DNA of 64,000 bases from Stieleria sp. JC731 (GCF_020966635.1 NZ_JAJKFQ010000003.1:62001-126000), one strand, 5' to 3'; shown: positions 15,057-24,726, counted from the stretch's first letter. The notes: a model not told the origin generated them from the letters alone. Program-made: numbers and translations.

Positions 15057-16847
15057 CTATTTCGAACCTTCGCGAAGATCAACAAAGAACAGTTGATGCT
15101 GGATCCAAAGCGGCTGAATCTCGTATGCCCATGTCAATTGGCGTGCGTTGTCATAATCCGATTTGAACAGAGGAAGCTGGTCCAACTGAACAAGACTGTC
15201 TCCCTCACCGAGAACGCAAACGCTTGGCTCAATAGTCAATTTTGTTACCTGTCCGCCAACCAACTCGAATTCGTTCGACAGCAGTGAATTGAAAGCCTGC
15301 GCGGCGACCAAATTCAATGGAGGATGTTCGACCGAAGTCATAAACGACTTTTCCACTGATTTCCGTTCCGAATCAAAAGTGCTATCAACGGTGATCGTGC
15401 TGTATTGGTGAGCCTGATTCGGAGTTACCGTTTTGGGCTGCTGCAACGACAAACGAAGGTTGCTTTGATCACTGACGCTTCGTCCAACCAGAGAGCTTGC
15501 ACTACCGGCGATCCAATGACATGGCTTTGAAAAGCTTGGTACCGTCAGTACTTGTGGACTGCTACTAAGCGGCCGATAGATCGGCGACAGCTCAATTTCC
15601 GCCGGTTTTTCACGACTGGTCATTACTTGTGCAACCGGAGAAAACTGACGGCGAACGGCATCGCTACTCTGCTTTGCGTATTTCGACATCCAGTGCATCG
15701 GCTGCCGAGTCGCTTCGTTGTAGTGGTCCACCTGCAACGCAAAATTAGGGTTCTTGTTCAGCAACTCACCAAGTTCTGGCGACAACTGTTCCGCTACGCC
15801 GAGATGGCATCGACGTTCGATATTCGCGATCGCCTGAAGAACTTCGGGGTACTGCGTAGGAATAGAGTCCGCCGAACTCGAAACACAAGCGGCCGAGACG
15901 ACTTGTTTCAACGTCGCTACAACATTCGATTTTAGATTTGATTTCTGACTGAAGTATTGCTGGTGCAACTGATCTGGCCTTTCAAGATTAAACGCTGCTG
16001 CAATCGCATAGCTACGATCGATTGAGCGAGCAACCTGAATCCATCGTTGACCGATCCGATCGATCACATCCGAAACATCACCATCTTTTATGGCACCTAC
16101 ATTGACTGTCGAGGATGACTTCAGTTGTAAAACAAACTCTTTGCATTCGGAATCGAACTCAGCAGCGTCAGTTTCCCACTGCTTCATCGACGGTATCGCT
16201 TTCTGAGCGTATTCGCTTCTCCGTTCGGCACTGAGACGTTTGAGAAGGCGATTGTGAATGGGAGCAACTTGGTTTTCGAATTCTTTGAATTGCGAATAGT
16301 TCAGGTAAAACACACTGCCGAGTTGCCTTAGGTGATATTGCCGAATGGCTGCTTCAGCCTCGACAAGTTTTCCTTGTTGCTCGAGTTCGGATGCTTTGGC
16401 AATCGCGTCTTTTCGCTTTGCACTGTCAGACTGCAGTTTCGAAATTTCCTTGGGCTGAAACTCAACTAACGCCCCGGAGAAGTTACCGAGTGCGTTGCGA
16501 AGAAAAGTAAACTTATGCTCGAGATCATACCCCGCTGGTTCCCCCATGGCCTGAAGCTGCATTGAGGACCAAATCCCCTGGTAGCAGCCCGTAAATGCTT
16601 TGGCCAGGTTTTGATGAGGAAAGCGTTTCCCCTGCTGCATTGATCGAAAGGACTCGGTCGCGAGGGATTCCCACTCGTCGAACTTCTGATACATCACTGC
16701 GATTCGTTTGTCGGCCCCCGGAATGACTCCCAAGGTTTTCAGCGGTGCACCTGGATCGCTGGAAGTCGGGTTGGCCGATGAAGTTTGATTGCCTGAAAGG
16801 CAAAACAATGAGCCAACGATTAGCGCAATGAGAAGTCGATCGGTCAC
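15057..16847 (-). CDS. Large secreted protein of unknown function
   Basis: The 596-residue protein starts with a signal peptide (LLIALIVGSLFCLSG) and begins at a GTG; no nearer ATG is available. The N-terminal half is helical, with charged stretches such as SDSAKRKDAIAKASELEQQGKLVEAEAAIRQY that resemble a coiled coil or TPR-like pair. The C-terminal half is richer in Ser, Pro and beta-type sequence. No catalytic motif or named domain is recognised. It lies 79 bp downstream of a lipoprotein gene and a PQQ-propeller gene on the same strand; the three may form one envelope-related operon. Confidence 0.7.
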   Translation of the reverse strand: MTDRLLIALIVGSLFCLSGNQTSSANPTSSDPGAPLKTLGVIPGADKRIAVMYQKFDEWESLATESFRSMQQGKRFPHQNLAKAFTGCYQGIWSSMQLQAMGEPAGYDLEHKFTFLRNALGNFSGALVEFQPKEISKLQSDSAKRKDAIAKASELEQQGKLVEAEAAIRQYHLRQLGSVFYLNYSQFKEFENQVAPIHNRLLKRLSAERRSEYAQKAIPSMKQWETDAAEFDSECKEFVLQLKSSSTVNVGAIKDGDVSDVIDRIGQRWIQVARSIDRSYAIAAAFNLERPDQLHQQYFSQKSNLKSNVVATLKQVVSAACVSSSADSIPTQYPEVLQAIANIERRCHLGVAEQLSPELGELLNKNPNFALQVDHYNEATRQPMHWMSKYAKQSSDAVRRQFSPVAQVMTSREKPAEIELSPIYRPLSSSPQVLTVPSFSKPCHWIAGSASSLVGRSVSDQSNLRLSLQQPKTVTPNQAHQYSTITVDSTFDSERKSVEKSFMTSVEHPPLNLVAAQAFNSLLSNEFELVGGQVTKLTIEPSVCVLGEGDSLVQLDQLPLFKSDYDNARQLTWAYEIQPLWIQHQLFFVDLREGSK

Positions 16848-16926
16848 TGGAAGGCCGCAAGTTTAGTGTGGACGGCAGTGTGTCAAAATGTGGTGACGTG
16901 CAAATCTCACACGCCATGAGCTGCCT

Positions 16927-17541
16927 TTATTGTGCTGGCGAAATGGCGGTAAAAACACCGCCTTCAATTTCCACCGTTTCGCCGTCCGGTTGAACGAGTA
17001 CGCAGTTTGAAATCGTGCCTTCAATCGTATTGTCGGCGAAGTTCATGGATGCGAACTGAATCTCGGCGGGATGATCGATCGACGTTCTAAGTAACGGTAG
17101 GTTTCGCCCTCGGTCTACGTACAACGTCCCCTTGATCGTTTGCCCACCCATCAACGGAACCGTTTCGATCGACGTAGCCGTTTCAAAGAACATCGCGGGC
17201 GACGGCACGGTCGCCTTTGACGGGTCGTATGTCACAAGCTGCAGTGAGTTTTCACGGCCATCTCCGACTGTGTGAAGCCGGATTGATGCTTCAGAAAATT
17301 TCAGTGGTTCGGAAAAATTCAGCTGAGCGTTCCCGGTCGGGCCGATCACGGCAGGAGCTTCATTGACTAGCGAGTCCGTCATCTTCTTACTTTCACGGAC
17401 CAGCGATTCGCCTTTTTCGGCGACGGTGTTGGTTAGTTCCGACAGCTTTTCCTTGGAACATCCAGCACTGAACCCAATCATCAGGGTGAAAACGCAGACA
17501 CGAGTCCACACCGAGCCTTTTGACAAAAAACGCAATCGCAT
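16927..17541 (-). CDS. Lipoprotein of unknown function
   Basis: A lipobox (FSAGC, Cys28) follows a short hydrophobic signal. After it comes a charged helix (KEKLSELTNTVAEKGESLVRESKK), then a domain with beta-strand character and no recognised family. It begins 9 bp after the stop of the propeller gene with a GGTGGA-like ribosome-binding site, so the two are probably co-transcribed. Confidence 0.75.
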   Translation of the reverse strand: MRLRFLSKGSVWTRVCVFTLMIGFSAGCSKEKLSELTNTVAEKGESLVRESKKMTDSLVNEAPAVIGPTGNAQLNFSEPLKFSEASIRLHTVGDGRENSLQLVTYDPSKATVPSPAMFFETATSIETVPLMGGQTIKGTLYVDRGRNLPLLRTSIDHPAEIQFASMNFADNTIEGTISNCVLVQPDGETVEIEGGVFTAISPAQ

Positions 17542-17550
17542 TGTTCCACC

Positions 17551-18795
17551 CTATTCGTAGCAACGCAGTTGAGTGCCGACACGAACGAGTAGATTGCCGT
17601 TCGCGAATGCTGGTGTCGCTGAAACAGGACCGCCAAGATCAACGGAACCAACTTTTTCGAATTCGTCCGACGAGTTAACCACGGTGGCTTCACCTTCCAT
17701 GTTAATCATGACCACTTTGTCGCCAATCAGTATGGGTGAAGCGCTAACATTTCCGCCGAGTCGTTTCGTCCATTTTGAGCTACCATCGGTCGCGTCGACG
17801 CAAGAGGCGATCCCCTTGTCGTCAAACATGAACAGCAGGCCATTCATTGTGACAGCGGTAGGAACGTATGGTGCGAACTTTTCTACACGATAAGCTTCTT
17901 CGGGGCTTTCGTTTGTTGCAGACGGCATGCGAACGGCAACAAGGTGGTTGCCTCCTCCACCGCTGCCACTACTGCCGATCGCTAGATCCCCAACAACAAT
18001 CGGAGAACTGACGCATCGCATCGAAAACACGGGCAAACGCCACAGCAGCTCCCCTGTTTCCAACGAGAGTGCGAACACTCCATCGCCGGTGTTTGCACAG
18101 ATCACCTTGCCTTCGACGACTGACGGAACGCCATAGCAAACGCGAGTCGATGTCACTGGTGTTGACCACTTGGTTTCACCGGTCTTGCGATCAATCGCAA
18201 TGACCTTGCTGGTGCCGGGTGTTCCGCTGCGGACTTGGTCTTTTTGTTGTGAAAAATTCAACAACACGATGTCGTTGACGACCGTGGGTGATGCTGCGAA
18301 ACCGTGCTGGCTTTGAGCGGGACCGAAGTCACGAGCCCATTGCAAGTTTCCGTCATGGTCCAAACATCTCAGCCAAGTGTGTTCTCGGTCACTATTGGCG
18401 AAGTACACGAAATCCGAGTCGGTCGCGGGCGTGCTCGAGGCAAGCGTATTCCTGTTGTGAAGGTGATTGTCGATTTGAGGATAGTCACGCGACCAGACTT
18501 CTTTTCCCGATTGCAAATCAACAGCCAGCAGACGTAGTGTTGGCGATTGAGGAGCCATCGCGACCAAGAAGACGCGGCCATCCTGGATCGCCATGGATCC
18601 GACATCGCGAGTTCCCAGTTCCAACACCCATTTCGGTTGCTGTGACAAAAACGATTGCGGCAGCGTTGCGTCTGCGACGACGCCGCCTTTGGAAAGCCCG
18701 CGAAAACCCGGCCAATCATCAGCAAAAGCTGGCGCCATCTTCAGCGATGACAACAAGACGGTTAGCACGAAAACAATCGTAAACGCGATGCGCAT
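17551..18795 (-). CDS. PQQ-like beta-propeller protein (BamB-like repeats)
   Basis: The start at 18795 (MRIAFTIVFVLTVLL) gives a clean signal peptide; a start 12 codons upstream is possible. The mature protein opens with ADDWPGFRG, the usual beginning of this very abundant planctomycete family, and contains repeated propeller strands: DLQSGKEVW, DHDGNLQW, DRKTGETKW, SLETGELLW and DATDGSSKW. Such proteins bind partners or cofactors through an eight-bladed propeller; members include BamB and quinoprotein dehydrogenases. The dehydrogenase active-site residues are not evident, so a scaffold role is more likely. It heads a likely operon with the lipoprotein. Confidence 0.87.
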   Translation of the reverse strand: MRIAFTIVFVLTVLLSSLKMAPAFADDWPGFRGLSKGGVVADATLPQSFLSQQPKWVLELGTRDVGSMAIQDGRVFLVAMAPQSPTLRLLAVDLQSGKEVWSRDYPQIDNHLHNRNTLASSTPATDSDFVYFANSDREHTWLRCLDHDGNLQWARDFGPAQSQHGFAASPTVVNDIVLLNFSQQKDQVRSGTPGTSKVIAIDRKTGETKWSTPVTSTRVCYGVPSVVEGKVICANTGDGVFALSLETGELLWRLPVFSMRCVSSPIVVGDLAIGSSGSGGGGNHLVAVRMPSATNESPEEAYRVEKFAPYVPTAVTMNGLLFMFDDKGIASCVDATDGSSKWTKRLGGNVSASPILIGDKVVMINMEGEATVVNSSDEFEKVGSVDLGGPVSATPAFANGNLLVRVGTQLRCYE

Positions 18796-18910
18796 AGCAG
18801 GTAGGTATTGGTAGGTGGGTGACACAATCATCTAAGCCACGAACAACTTGATTGGTCATCGTGGCTGTCATCGAACATTCTCGAAAGCGGGAGCGATCAG
18901 TACAGCTTCC

Positions 18911-19039
18911 TAGTGCTTTGTTCCATATGAAAATACGGGTTCGAGTCATCAGCCGTCGGGCGTTAGCCCCGGTTACTGCACTGAAACCGTGGCTAACGCC
19001 ATACGGCTAATCCTAAAATCAAGCTGGAACGAAGCACTA
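18911..19039. repeat. 129-bp palindromic element with 15-bp terminal inverted repeats
   Basis: TAGTGCTTTGTTCCA (18911-18925) and TGGAACGAAGCACTA (19025-19039) are inverted repeats matching at 14 of 15 positions. Inside are two arms of the AACCGGGGCTAACGCC family (near 18950-18978 and 18986-19012). It looks like a small palindromic or MITE-like dispersed element. It occupies most of the 395-bp gap between the propeller gene and the glycosyltransferase gene; no gene is seen in that gap. Confidence 0.75.
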
Positions 19040-19190
19040 GTCTAGCCGATCCAAGTTCTGTTGTGCGTTAAAGACAGGTGCAATTTGAAGCCGCAAGACG
19101 ACTTCTCTTCCTGCAACCGTCCAGCCGGTAAACGCTCGCCTTCGTTACCGACTACCGACCTGGGCTCCTCTGCCGATCATCGATCAGGCG

Positions 19191-20033
19191 TTAGCGTCGC
19201 AGCAGGCCATATTTTAAAATGCATCGAAGGGCACTGACACCATCACGCCAGCCGATCTTTTTCCCTTCGTCATACCAACGATGCGAATATCGGATCGGTC
19301 GCTCGGTGAATCTTAGCCCCGAGCGGACAAGCCGAGCCGTCAATTCGATCTCAATCCCAAACCGGTTTTCACAGAGCTTCGGTTCGATAACGGCGAGGTG
19401 CTGTCGAGGAACCATCTTGTAGCAAGTTTCGACATCACTGAGCCGTATTCCGATGGCAAGGCTTGCCAGCCAAGAGAGAAAACCATTGACAGCCTGATGC
19501 CACCAGGGTGAGAGCTGGCGATCGTAGTGACCGTAACGAGTTCCATAGGCGACATCTGCATCACCATTGACCAACGGTTGCAGCAAGTAGCGAAAATCCG
19601 TCGGATCGTATTCTTGATCGGCGTCTTGAATGACAACAATGTCGCCGGTGGAATGTGCAATCCCTGTTCGTATCGCCGCACCTTTGCCACGATTGTGTGC
19701 ATGAGTGAGTACATGCACGTTGTCACGCGTGGAAAGCTGCATCAGAGCCTGCGGCGTCGAATCATGACTCCCATCATCAACAAGGATGATTTGCATGGGG
19801 ATGCCAGTGGCGAACAAGCGATCAACGACCGTACTGACGGTTTCGCCTTCGTTGTAAACCGGCACGATAACGGACAGGCAAAACTGTTCGGGTAGCTCAA
19901 AAATCGCTAACTTGCGACAAGCGTCGTTTCCAAGAAGCTGCCGCATCTGTTGCACATACGACGCCGTCCAATAGAAAGTCGGATCTGGGTGAGTTCCTTC
20001 CCGTTGACCTGTGGGCAATTGGCTGGGTTTCAA
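19191..20033 (-). CDS. Family 2 glycosyltransferase (dolichyl-phosphate mannose synthase type)
   Basis: The GT-A fold motifs are clear: LSVIVPVYNEGETV, ILVDDGSHDST, HNRGKGAAIRTGI, QDADQEYDP as the DxD site, and DVETCYKMVPR. It has about 50 residues ahead of the domain but no C-terminal membrane pair, like soluble DPM1-type enzymes that put a sugar on polyprenyl phosphate. Target unknown. It stands alone between two gene-free stretches. Confidence 0.9.
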   Translation of the reverse strand: MKPSQLPTGQREGTHPDPTFYWTASYVQQMRQLLGNDACRKLAIFELPEQFCLSVIVPVYNEGETVSTVVDRLFATGIPMQIILVDDGSHDSTPQALMQLSTRDNVHVLTHAHNRGKGAAIRTGIAHSTGDIVVIQDADQEYDPTDFRYLLQPLVNGDADVAYGTRYGHYDRQLSPWWHQAVNGFLSWLASLAIGIRLSDVETCYKMVPRQHLAVIEPKLCENRFGIEIELTARLVRSGLRFTERPIRYSHRWYDEGKKIGWRDGVSALRCILKYGLLRR

Positions 20034-21321
20034 GAGACGATCCGAAATTCAAAAACGAAACCAACGCGACAGGAACGTGCGACCGTGTGCCAATAGTCAA
20101 TGTGGTGGTAGGGTTGCTCAACCACTCATTAACTGCAGAACGCTCATCAACCACAGGGCGTTCATCAACAACCGGGTCGCCTTTAGAAATGGCTTGGCCG
20201 TATCTAAACAGTGGCTGTATCGGACCTGCGATTGGCTAAATATTGCAGCGACCCGACAGGCTCACGACCACCACCAGACTAGCTCAAGCGTCGCCAGTGT
20301 ATCACGAACTTAAACGACTGTGGGCTTGGTCACTAGCAAGATCCGATTTTTGCGAGAACGGTGTGAATGTGTCGAGCACCAATCGGGTCTCAAAAGCGAA
20401 GTTGTAGCAATGTCCTAGGTCGCAACACCTGCCTTGCTCGAAATACAAGTGCGTGAAATCAGACGAGCTGACTAGATCGTTTCCAGTGTGCTCGAATGCG
20501 TAAATCACACTCACCCGATGCACTAAAAATTGGCATCCAACACTGCTGTCATCACGGGCCGCGCAGCAACATGAATTCGTTTTGGGTGACCGCATCCGAT
20601 GTTGCGTTTTGAAGCATAACCAAGCAGACCAATCGCCAATCCTGATGCCCCGTTTTGGACTGCCGTAAACGAAGATCGATTTGAAAATTTTTTTGAGTTC
20701 ATTTCGCATCGAAAATTGCCGACGCATCGCTCGATGAAGCTTTGCTACTTCACATAGTCGGCAAACTTTGTTGTTGACATCTGAAGGCAAGGTTGGCAAA
20801 TTCCTGCTCGCTCGCGTTGTGGAAAAGTTGTTCTACTTCGCCGGCCAAGTACTGCTCATCACTCGTGCACGGGAGACGTTTTGTCGTGACTCGACAAACG
20901 CTTTTGCGAGCTTCAGATTCGCTTTGTGCTTCCAACACACACCGGTCGTTTGGGACGACAAGTTCCCGCTTGACCAGCCGCCCCACGGCATTGCTTGATT
21001 TAGCCCCAGACGGATGACTGCCCCGTGCTGGACTGACGGTTTCTGTGACAAAGGCCCTTTCGGAAATTCCGCTTTCGAAAATTCACAGTGACTAAGTCTT
21101 AGCGACAAAACATTTGGGACGCGTAGGAGACGTTGTCCCGGAGCGGTTGCAAGGAACTGCAACTGAACACTGGAAGTCGGCTCCGATGGATTGCCGGCAA
21201 GTCAAACCCCGATTTGCGACTAGGAAAGTAACTTCCGTTTTGTCACTTTATTCGGTTGGACTGGATTAATGCCATGGACGTGCTGCGCCATCAACTACGT
21301 GACAAAGCCTGAAGCCGCCCT
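20034..21321. other. 1.3-kb stretch with no convincing gene
   Basis: Several short open frames exist on the minus strand (20302-20799, 20750-20986, 20833-21162) and overlap end to end in different frames, as a frameshifted old gene would. Their translations show no domain, are rich in Cys, Ser and Arg, and lack the codon pattern of the neighbours. I see no tRNA cloverleaf and no repeat of the window's other families. It could be a decayed gene or an untranslated RNA. Confidence 0.4.
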
Positions 21322-21999
21322 TCACGGACGAAGGTCGGTTTCATTTTTTTTGTAAAGCCTGCAGACACACATCGAATCGAGATGAGACGCTTCGGCAGTC
21401 ATCTGCATCCCATGCATCTCGATGATCTCGCAAAGATTTAGCAGCTTACGACTCGGATGGTTCGTCCATCGTCGGAACAACTGGTGGATCATCAGAAGAC
21501 GAACATCTGAATAGAATCGTCTTAGAGGCGACTTGGGCCGTTGAAAGTCAACAAAGTACAACGTGCCGTTCCCCTTTAGAGCGCCTAGCCAAATCGGCAA
21601 ACAACGGTTTAACTGTGACTCTGTAAAACAGTCCAGAAAGTAACAGCAGACCAGTAGGTCAAATGATCCGCTTGGTGGTTCATATTGCAACGCGTCAACG
21701 TGCAGGAACTCAACTGGATTATCTTTGCCAAGCTGAGCAAGACGTTCACGCTGCCGATGAAGCATTGCCTTACTGTGGTCAACACTGGTTACATTGCAAT
21801 GCGGTTGCTCGCTGCACAGGTCTTTAAGGAACCTTCCGTTTCCATCACCAAACACCAGAGCTGTCTTAACCTGACCAAGCTCGCTTAGCAGAGCGGTGCG
21901 AGCTTGGTGAAGCCGCTTGCCGAACATCAAAGTTTCGAGCAGGCGATAAAATGGTGCGAGCGTGTCGTACCCGCGTGATGACGGTGTCGGCTCAGTCAC
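21322..21999 (-). CDS. Class I SAM-dependent methyltransferase
   Basis: A 225-residue Rossmann methyltransferase with motif I (ALVFGDGNGRFLKDL; degenerate, as GDGNG instead of GxGxG), SVDHSKAMLHRQRERL, DALQYEPPSGSFDLLVCCYFLDCF and an ALKGNGTLYFVDF strand. The opening GYDTLAPFYRLLETLMFG resembles quinone/lipid methyltransferases of the UbiE type. It starts at a GTG overlapping the stop of the UbiA-like gene (GTGA), so the two are coupled. Substrate unknown; a prenylated lipid is a reasonable guess from the partner. Confidence 0.85.
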   Translation of the reverse strand: MTEPTPSSRGYDTLAPFYRLLETLMFGKRLHQARTALLSELGQVKTALVFGDGNGRFLKDLCSEQPHCNVTSVDHSKAMLHRQRERLAQLGKDNPVEFLHVDALQYEPPSGSFDLLVCCYFLDCFTESQLNRCLPIWLGALKGNGTLYFVDFQRPKSPLRRFYSDVRLLMIHQLFRRWTNHPSRKLLNLCEIIEMHGMQMTAEASHLDSMCVCRLYKKNETDLRP

Positions 22000-22913
22000 T
22001 TCGCAAAGCCATCGAATACGAATTGGCTAAACAGCGGCGTAACGATCAGAGCCAAATCCGCCAGTGAGGCAGCAGGCGATGTACTTGCCAGCCGATTGTC
22101 TTTGGATTCTCGCTGCCGTGAAACCAAAAAGCCTCGAGCATGTACCTGCAGCAGAACGTTACTGGCGGCCAAACAGATAAAAATCAAATTGGGAACAACC
22201 GCGAATACCCAGCAACCAATTGTCAGTACAAAGTGAGCGATCAACGCCCCTTGCACCAATCGGCTGTTGGTTGGGTGACGATGCGCAAGCGAATCGAGGC
22301 CCTGTCTGTCATCCACATCAACCTCTAGCGCCGAAACGCTAAAACAGTTGATCGAAAAGAGCATGGCTGCGAGCACCGTCGTGATGAACAGACTTGGCAT
22401 TGCCGATGCAGAAATATCCGCCCAGGCCACCAACGTGGTGCCAGCCGCAAACAAAGCTCCAGCCCTTATCTCCTTGGGAACCATCGTCTTGATCTGATTC
22501 AACAACTGTGCGCTGATGACGTATGCAATCGACAATGCGATTGCGATGATCCCCCATCGCAACTGAGCTTCGGTTGCGAAGCGGACGGTCAGGCACGCTA
22601 CGATTGTGACTGCTGTAAACCAAGCGGCCAACAAGATGTAGCGGTATCGGTAGTGAAATCGATGCCGGTCCGTCGAATGACCTGACGATGGAACCGATCG
22701 AGAATCTAGCAGTCTGTCGACGGTGTAGACGATCCAGATCGACAACCCGATTACGGCCAGCTCATACGGCTTCGCCGAACGCATTGCAAACTGCCCCGAA
22801 AAAACGGCCGTCCAGCAGACCCCTACGGCGACGGCGTCTAGCGACAGAAGATTAGGAATCGCCGCCAGCCAATGGAGCGGTTTAGATCTCTTTGAAATGG
22901 CTTCGGCAAGCAT
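21996..22913 (-). CDS. Polytopic membrane protein, probably divergent UbiA-superfamily prenyltransferase
   Basis: The 305 residues contain about eight hydrophobic segments. Two acidic clusters sit where UbiA enzymes bind the prenyl diphosphate: VYTVDRLLDSR after the second membrane segment and ALEVDVDDRQGLDSLAHRHP in the middle. The pattern is close to, but not a textbook copy of, NDxxDxxxD and DxxxD. It is translationally coupled to a methyltransferase, as in quinone, haem A or lipid prenylation pathways. The family call is an inference from topology and motifs. Confidence 0.6.
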   Translation of the reverse strand: MLAEAISKRSKPLHWLAAIPNLLSLDAVAVGVCWTAVFSGQFAMRSAKPYELAVIGLSIWIVYTVDRLLDSRSVPSSGHSTDRHRFHYRYRYILLAAWFTAVTIVACLTVRFATEAQLRWGIIAIALSIAYVISAQLLNQIKTMVPKEIRAGALFAAGTTLVAWADISASAMPSLFITTVLAAMLFSINCFSVSALEVDVDDRQGLDSLAHRHPTNSRLVQGALIAHFVLTIGCWVFAVVPNLIFICLAASNVLLQVHARGFLVSRQRESKDNRLASTSPAASLADLALIVTPLFSQFVFDGFAK

Positions 22914-23105
22914 GGATTCGAATTGAAATGGATCAGCTTCTACGAGTTGGTCGAGGCAACGAACGACATCTGTGGCGTTTCACCCTCAGAGGATAGCGGC
23001 AGCGCGGCATTTTTATTAGCTCAGCAAGATTTCGGACCTAGGTTTGCGCGGTAACTCCCGCGGTGGGGTTAAATTCGCACTTCATGCTGTTGGGGCCAAA
23101 AAACG

Positions 23106-24335
23106 ATGTCGAAGCCGACGGGCGGTGATCAGCCAATACGCGCGTTCCTGTACAACAATTCGATGTTCCTGGTTCTGGGATCGCTTCTGGCCTTACTCTG
23201 GGCAAATGCGGACGGGCTGTTCTCGGGGCATTCATACCACAACTTTGTTCACGTCAACCTTTGGCCGTTGGCCAGCCATGGCCACGACGCCCATGGTTTG
23301 ACGTTTCACTTTGTGGTCAACGACATCTTGATGGCCCTCTTCTTCGCGATTGCCGCGAAGGAAGTCTGGGAATCAATCCTGCCTGGGGGTGCACTCTCCA
23401 ATTTACGAACCGCTGCGACGCCACTTTTGGCAACCGCCGGTGGCGTGGTTGGCCCTTCAATCGTTTACATCATCGGTGCCCTGATGGTCGGACAATACGG
23501 CGAACTGGGCAACGGATGGGCGATTCCATGTGCGACCGACATCGCATTTAGCTACTTGATCGCGCGATTAATTTTCGGGACGGGGCACCCTGCGATTTCA
23601 TTCCTGTTGCTATTGGCGATCGCAGACGACGCGGTTGGCTTGGCGATTCTGGCGGTGTTCTATCCATCCGGCGACGTCAACATGTCGTGGCTCGGCCTGA
23701 CAGCTATCGCAGTTGCCACCGGATTCGGATTCAACAAAGCGGGCATCAAAAACTTCTGGTGGTACCTTGCGATCCCTGGCGTTCTTAGCTGGATCTCGTT
23801 CTACATGTCAGGAATCCACGCCGCACTCGGACTGGTTCCGATCATCCCGACCTTGCCACATGCCAAGAGAGACGAAGGCATCTTTGCAGAGGATGGAAGC
23901 CAGACCGATACGCTCAATCAATTCGAGCACTGGTGGAAAGAACCTGTGGAGCTAATCTTGGGGATGTTCGCGCTCGTCAACGCCGGCGTAGTGCTCTCCA
24001 GTGTCGGAGCGGGAACCTGGCTTGTCACCTTGGGCCTATTCGTCGGCAAACCGCTTGGGATCGTCGCATTCAGCTACTTTGCTGTCCGAGTTTTGAAATT
24101 GGACTTGCCAGGGGGCATGAATTTGAAGCACGTGACAGTGATCGGTTGCATAGCCAGCCTGGGCTTTACCGTCGCATTGTTCGTTTCCACCGCGGCCTTT
24201 CCGAACCCTGGACCGATCCAAGACTCGGTCAAAATGGGCGCGTTGCTAAGCTTCTTGGCCCCGGTAACGGCAATCGTTGCGGCGAAGGCCTTGGGAATTC
24301 GCCTTGCATTTCTGGATCGCAAGGCCGCCGCCTAG
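23106..24335 (+). CDS. nhaA: Na+/H+ antiporter NhaA
   Basis: NhaA exports Na+ in exchange for protons across the inner membrane. The family signatures are present: FFAIAAKEVWESILPGG, CATDIAFSYL (Asp145) and the paired ion-binding aspartates Asp174-Asp175 in LAIADDAVGLAILAVFYP, plus a conserved C-terminal GCIASLGFTVALFVS. The 409 residues give 11-12 membrane segments, with a somewhat longer hydrophilic loop (residues 240-270). Monocistronic and followed by a hairpin. Useful for a marine lifestyle, though the gene itself is widespread. Confidence 0.96.
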   Translation: MSKPTGGDQPIRAFLYNNSMFLVLGSLLALLWANADGLFSGHSYHNFVHVNLWPLASHGHDAHGLTFHFVVNDILMALFFAIAAKEVWESILPGGALSNLRTAATPLLATAGGVVGPSIVYIIGALMVGQYGELGNGWAIPCATDIAFSYLIARLIFGTGHPAISFLLLLAIADDAVGLAILAVFYPSGDVNMSWLGLTAIAVATGFGFNKAGIKNFWWYLAIPGVLSWISFYMSGIHAALGLVPIIPTLPHAKRDEGIFAEDGSQTDTLNQFEHWWKEPVELILGMFALVNAGVVLSSVGAGTWLVTLGLFVGKPLGIVAFSYFAVRVLKLDLPGGMNLKHVTVIGCIASLGFTVALFVSTAAFPNPGPIQDSVKMGALLSFLAPVTAIVAAKALGIRLAFLDRKAAA

Positions 24336-24368
24336 TAGCGGCTACGATCCCCGAACTGTGAATTCAAA

Positions 24369-24401
24369 CAAGGCGACGTCTCGATTGCAGGCGTCGCCTT
24401 G
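24369..24401 (+). terminator. Hairpin after nhaA
   Basis: CAAGGCGACG (24369-24378) and CGTCGCCTTG (24392-24401) form a perfect 10-bp stem with a 13-nt loop, 34 bp after the nhaA stop. AATTC flanks extend it loosely. There is no clear T-run, so termination efficiency is uncertain. Confidence 0.6.
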
Positions 24402-24592
24402 AATTCGTTTGACAGCCTGCACTGGCGCGATCTTGGCAGTCCTGACGCCGGAGTCAAGAAACACTTGATGACAGCAGCTTCTTTCAGATTGGCGTGTTAT
24501 TCGCGTCTTTAGCCACAAATGCCCGTCAAAATGCTGTGGCTTTGGGTCTCGTGCGGGGGGCGCGGTGTTGCCCGCCTTGGGCACCTTCGCCT

Positions 24593-24640
24593 ATCTTCTT
24601 GGGTTCTTTTGGATAAGAAGATTTGGCCAGTTTGCCAAAT
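24593..24640 (+). other. Two consecutive hairpins upstream of the acyltransferase gene
   Basis: ATCTTCTT (24593-24600) pairs with AAGAAGAT (24615-24622), and ATTTGGC (24621-24627) pairs with GCCAAAT (24634-24640). The two stems share two bases, so they would compete or stack. They lie about 90-130 bp before the ATG at 24727. They may be part of a leader; nothing else is seen in this 391-bp gap. Confidence 0.35.
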
Positions 24641-24726
24641 CTGGTCAGTCGCGAACCTTTTGCACAGGGTGCAGCTACAAGGTTTCGCCATAGGCAAAAG
24701 CTCACGAAGTGTAGGAAGCGTCTCGC

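Noticed and set aside
20302..20799. A 165-residue minus-strand frame in the 1.3-kb gap
   Set aside because: No domain, signal peptide, membrane segment or ribosome-binding site; composition unlike the neighbouring proteins. Kept only as part of the unexplained stretch.
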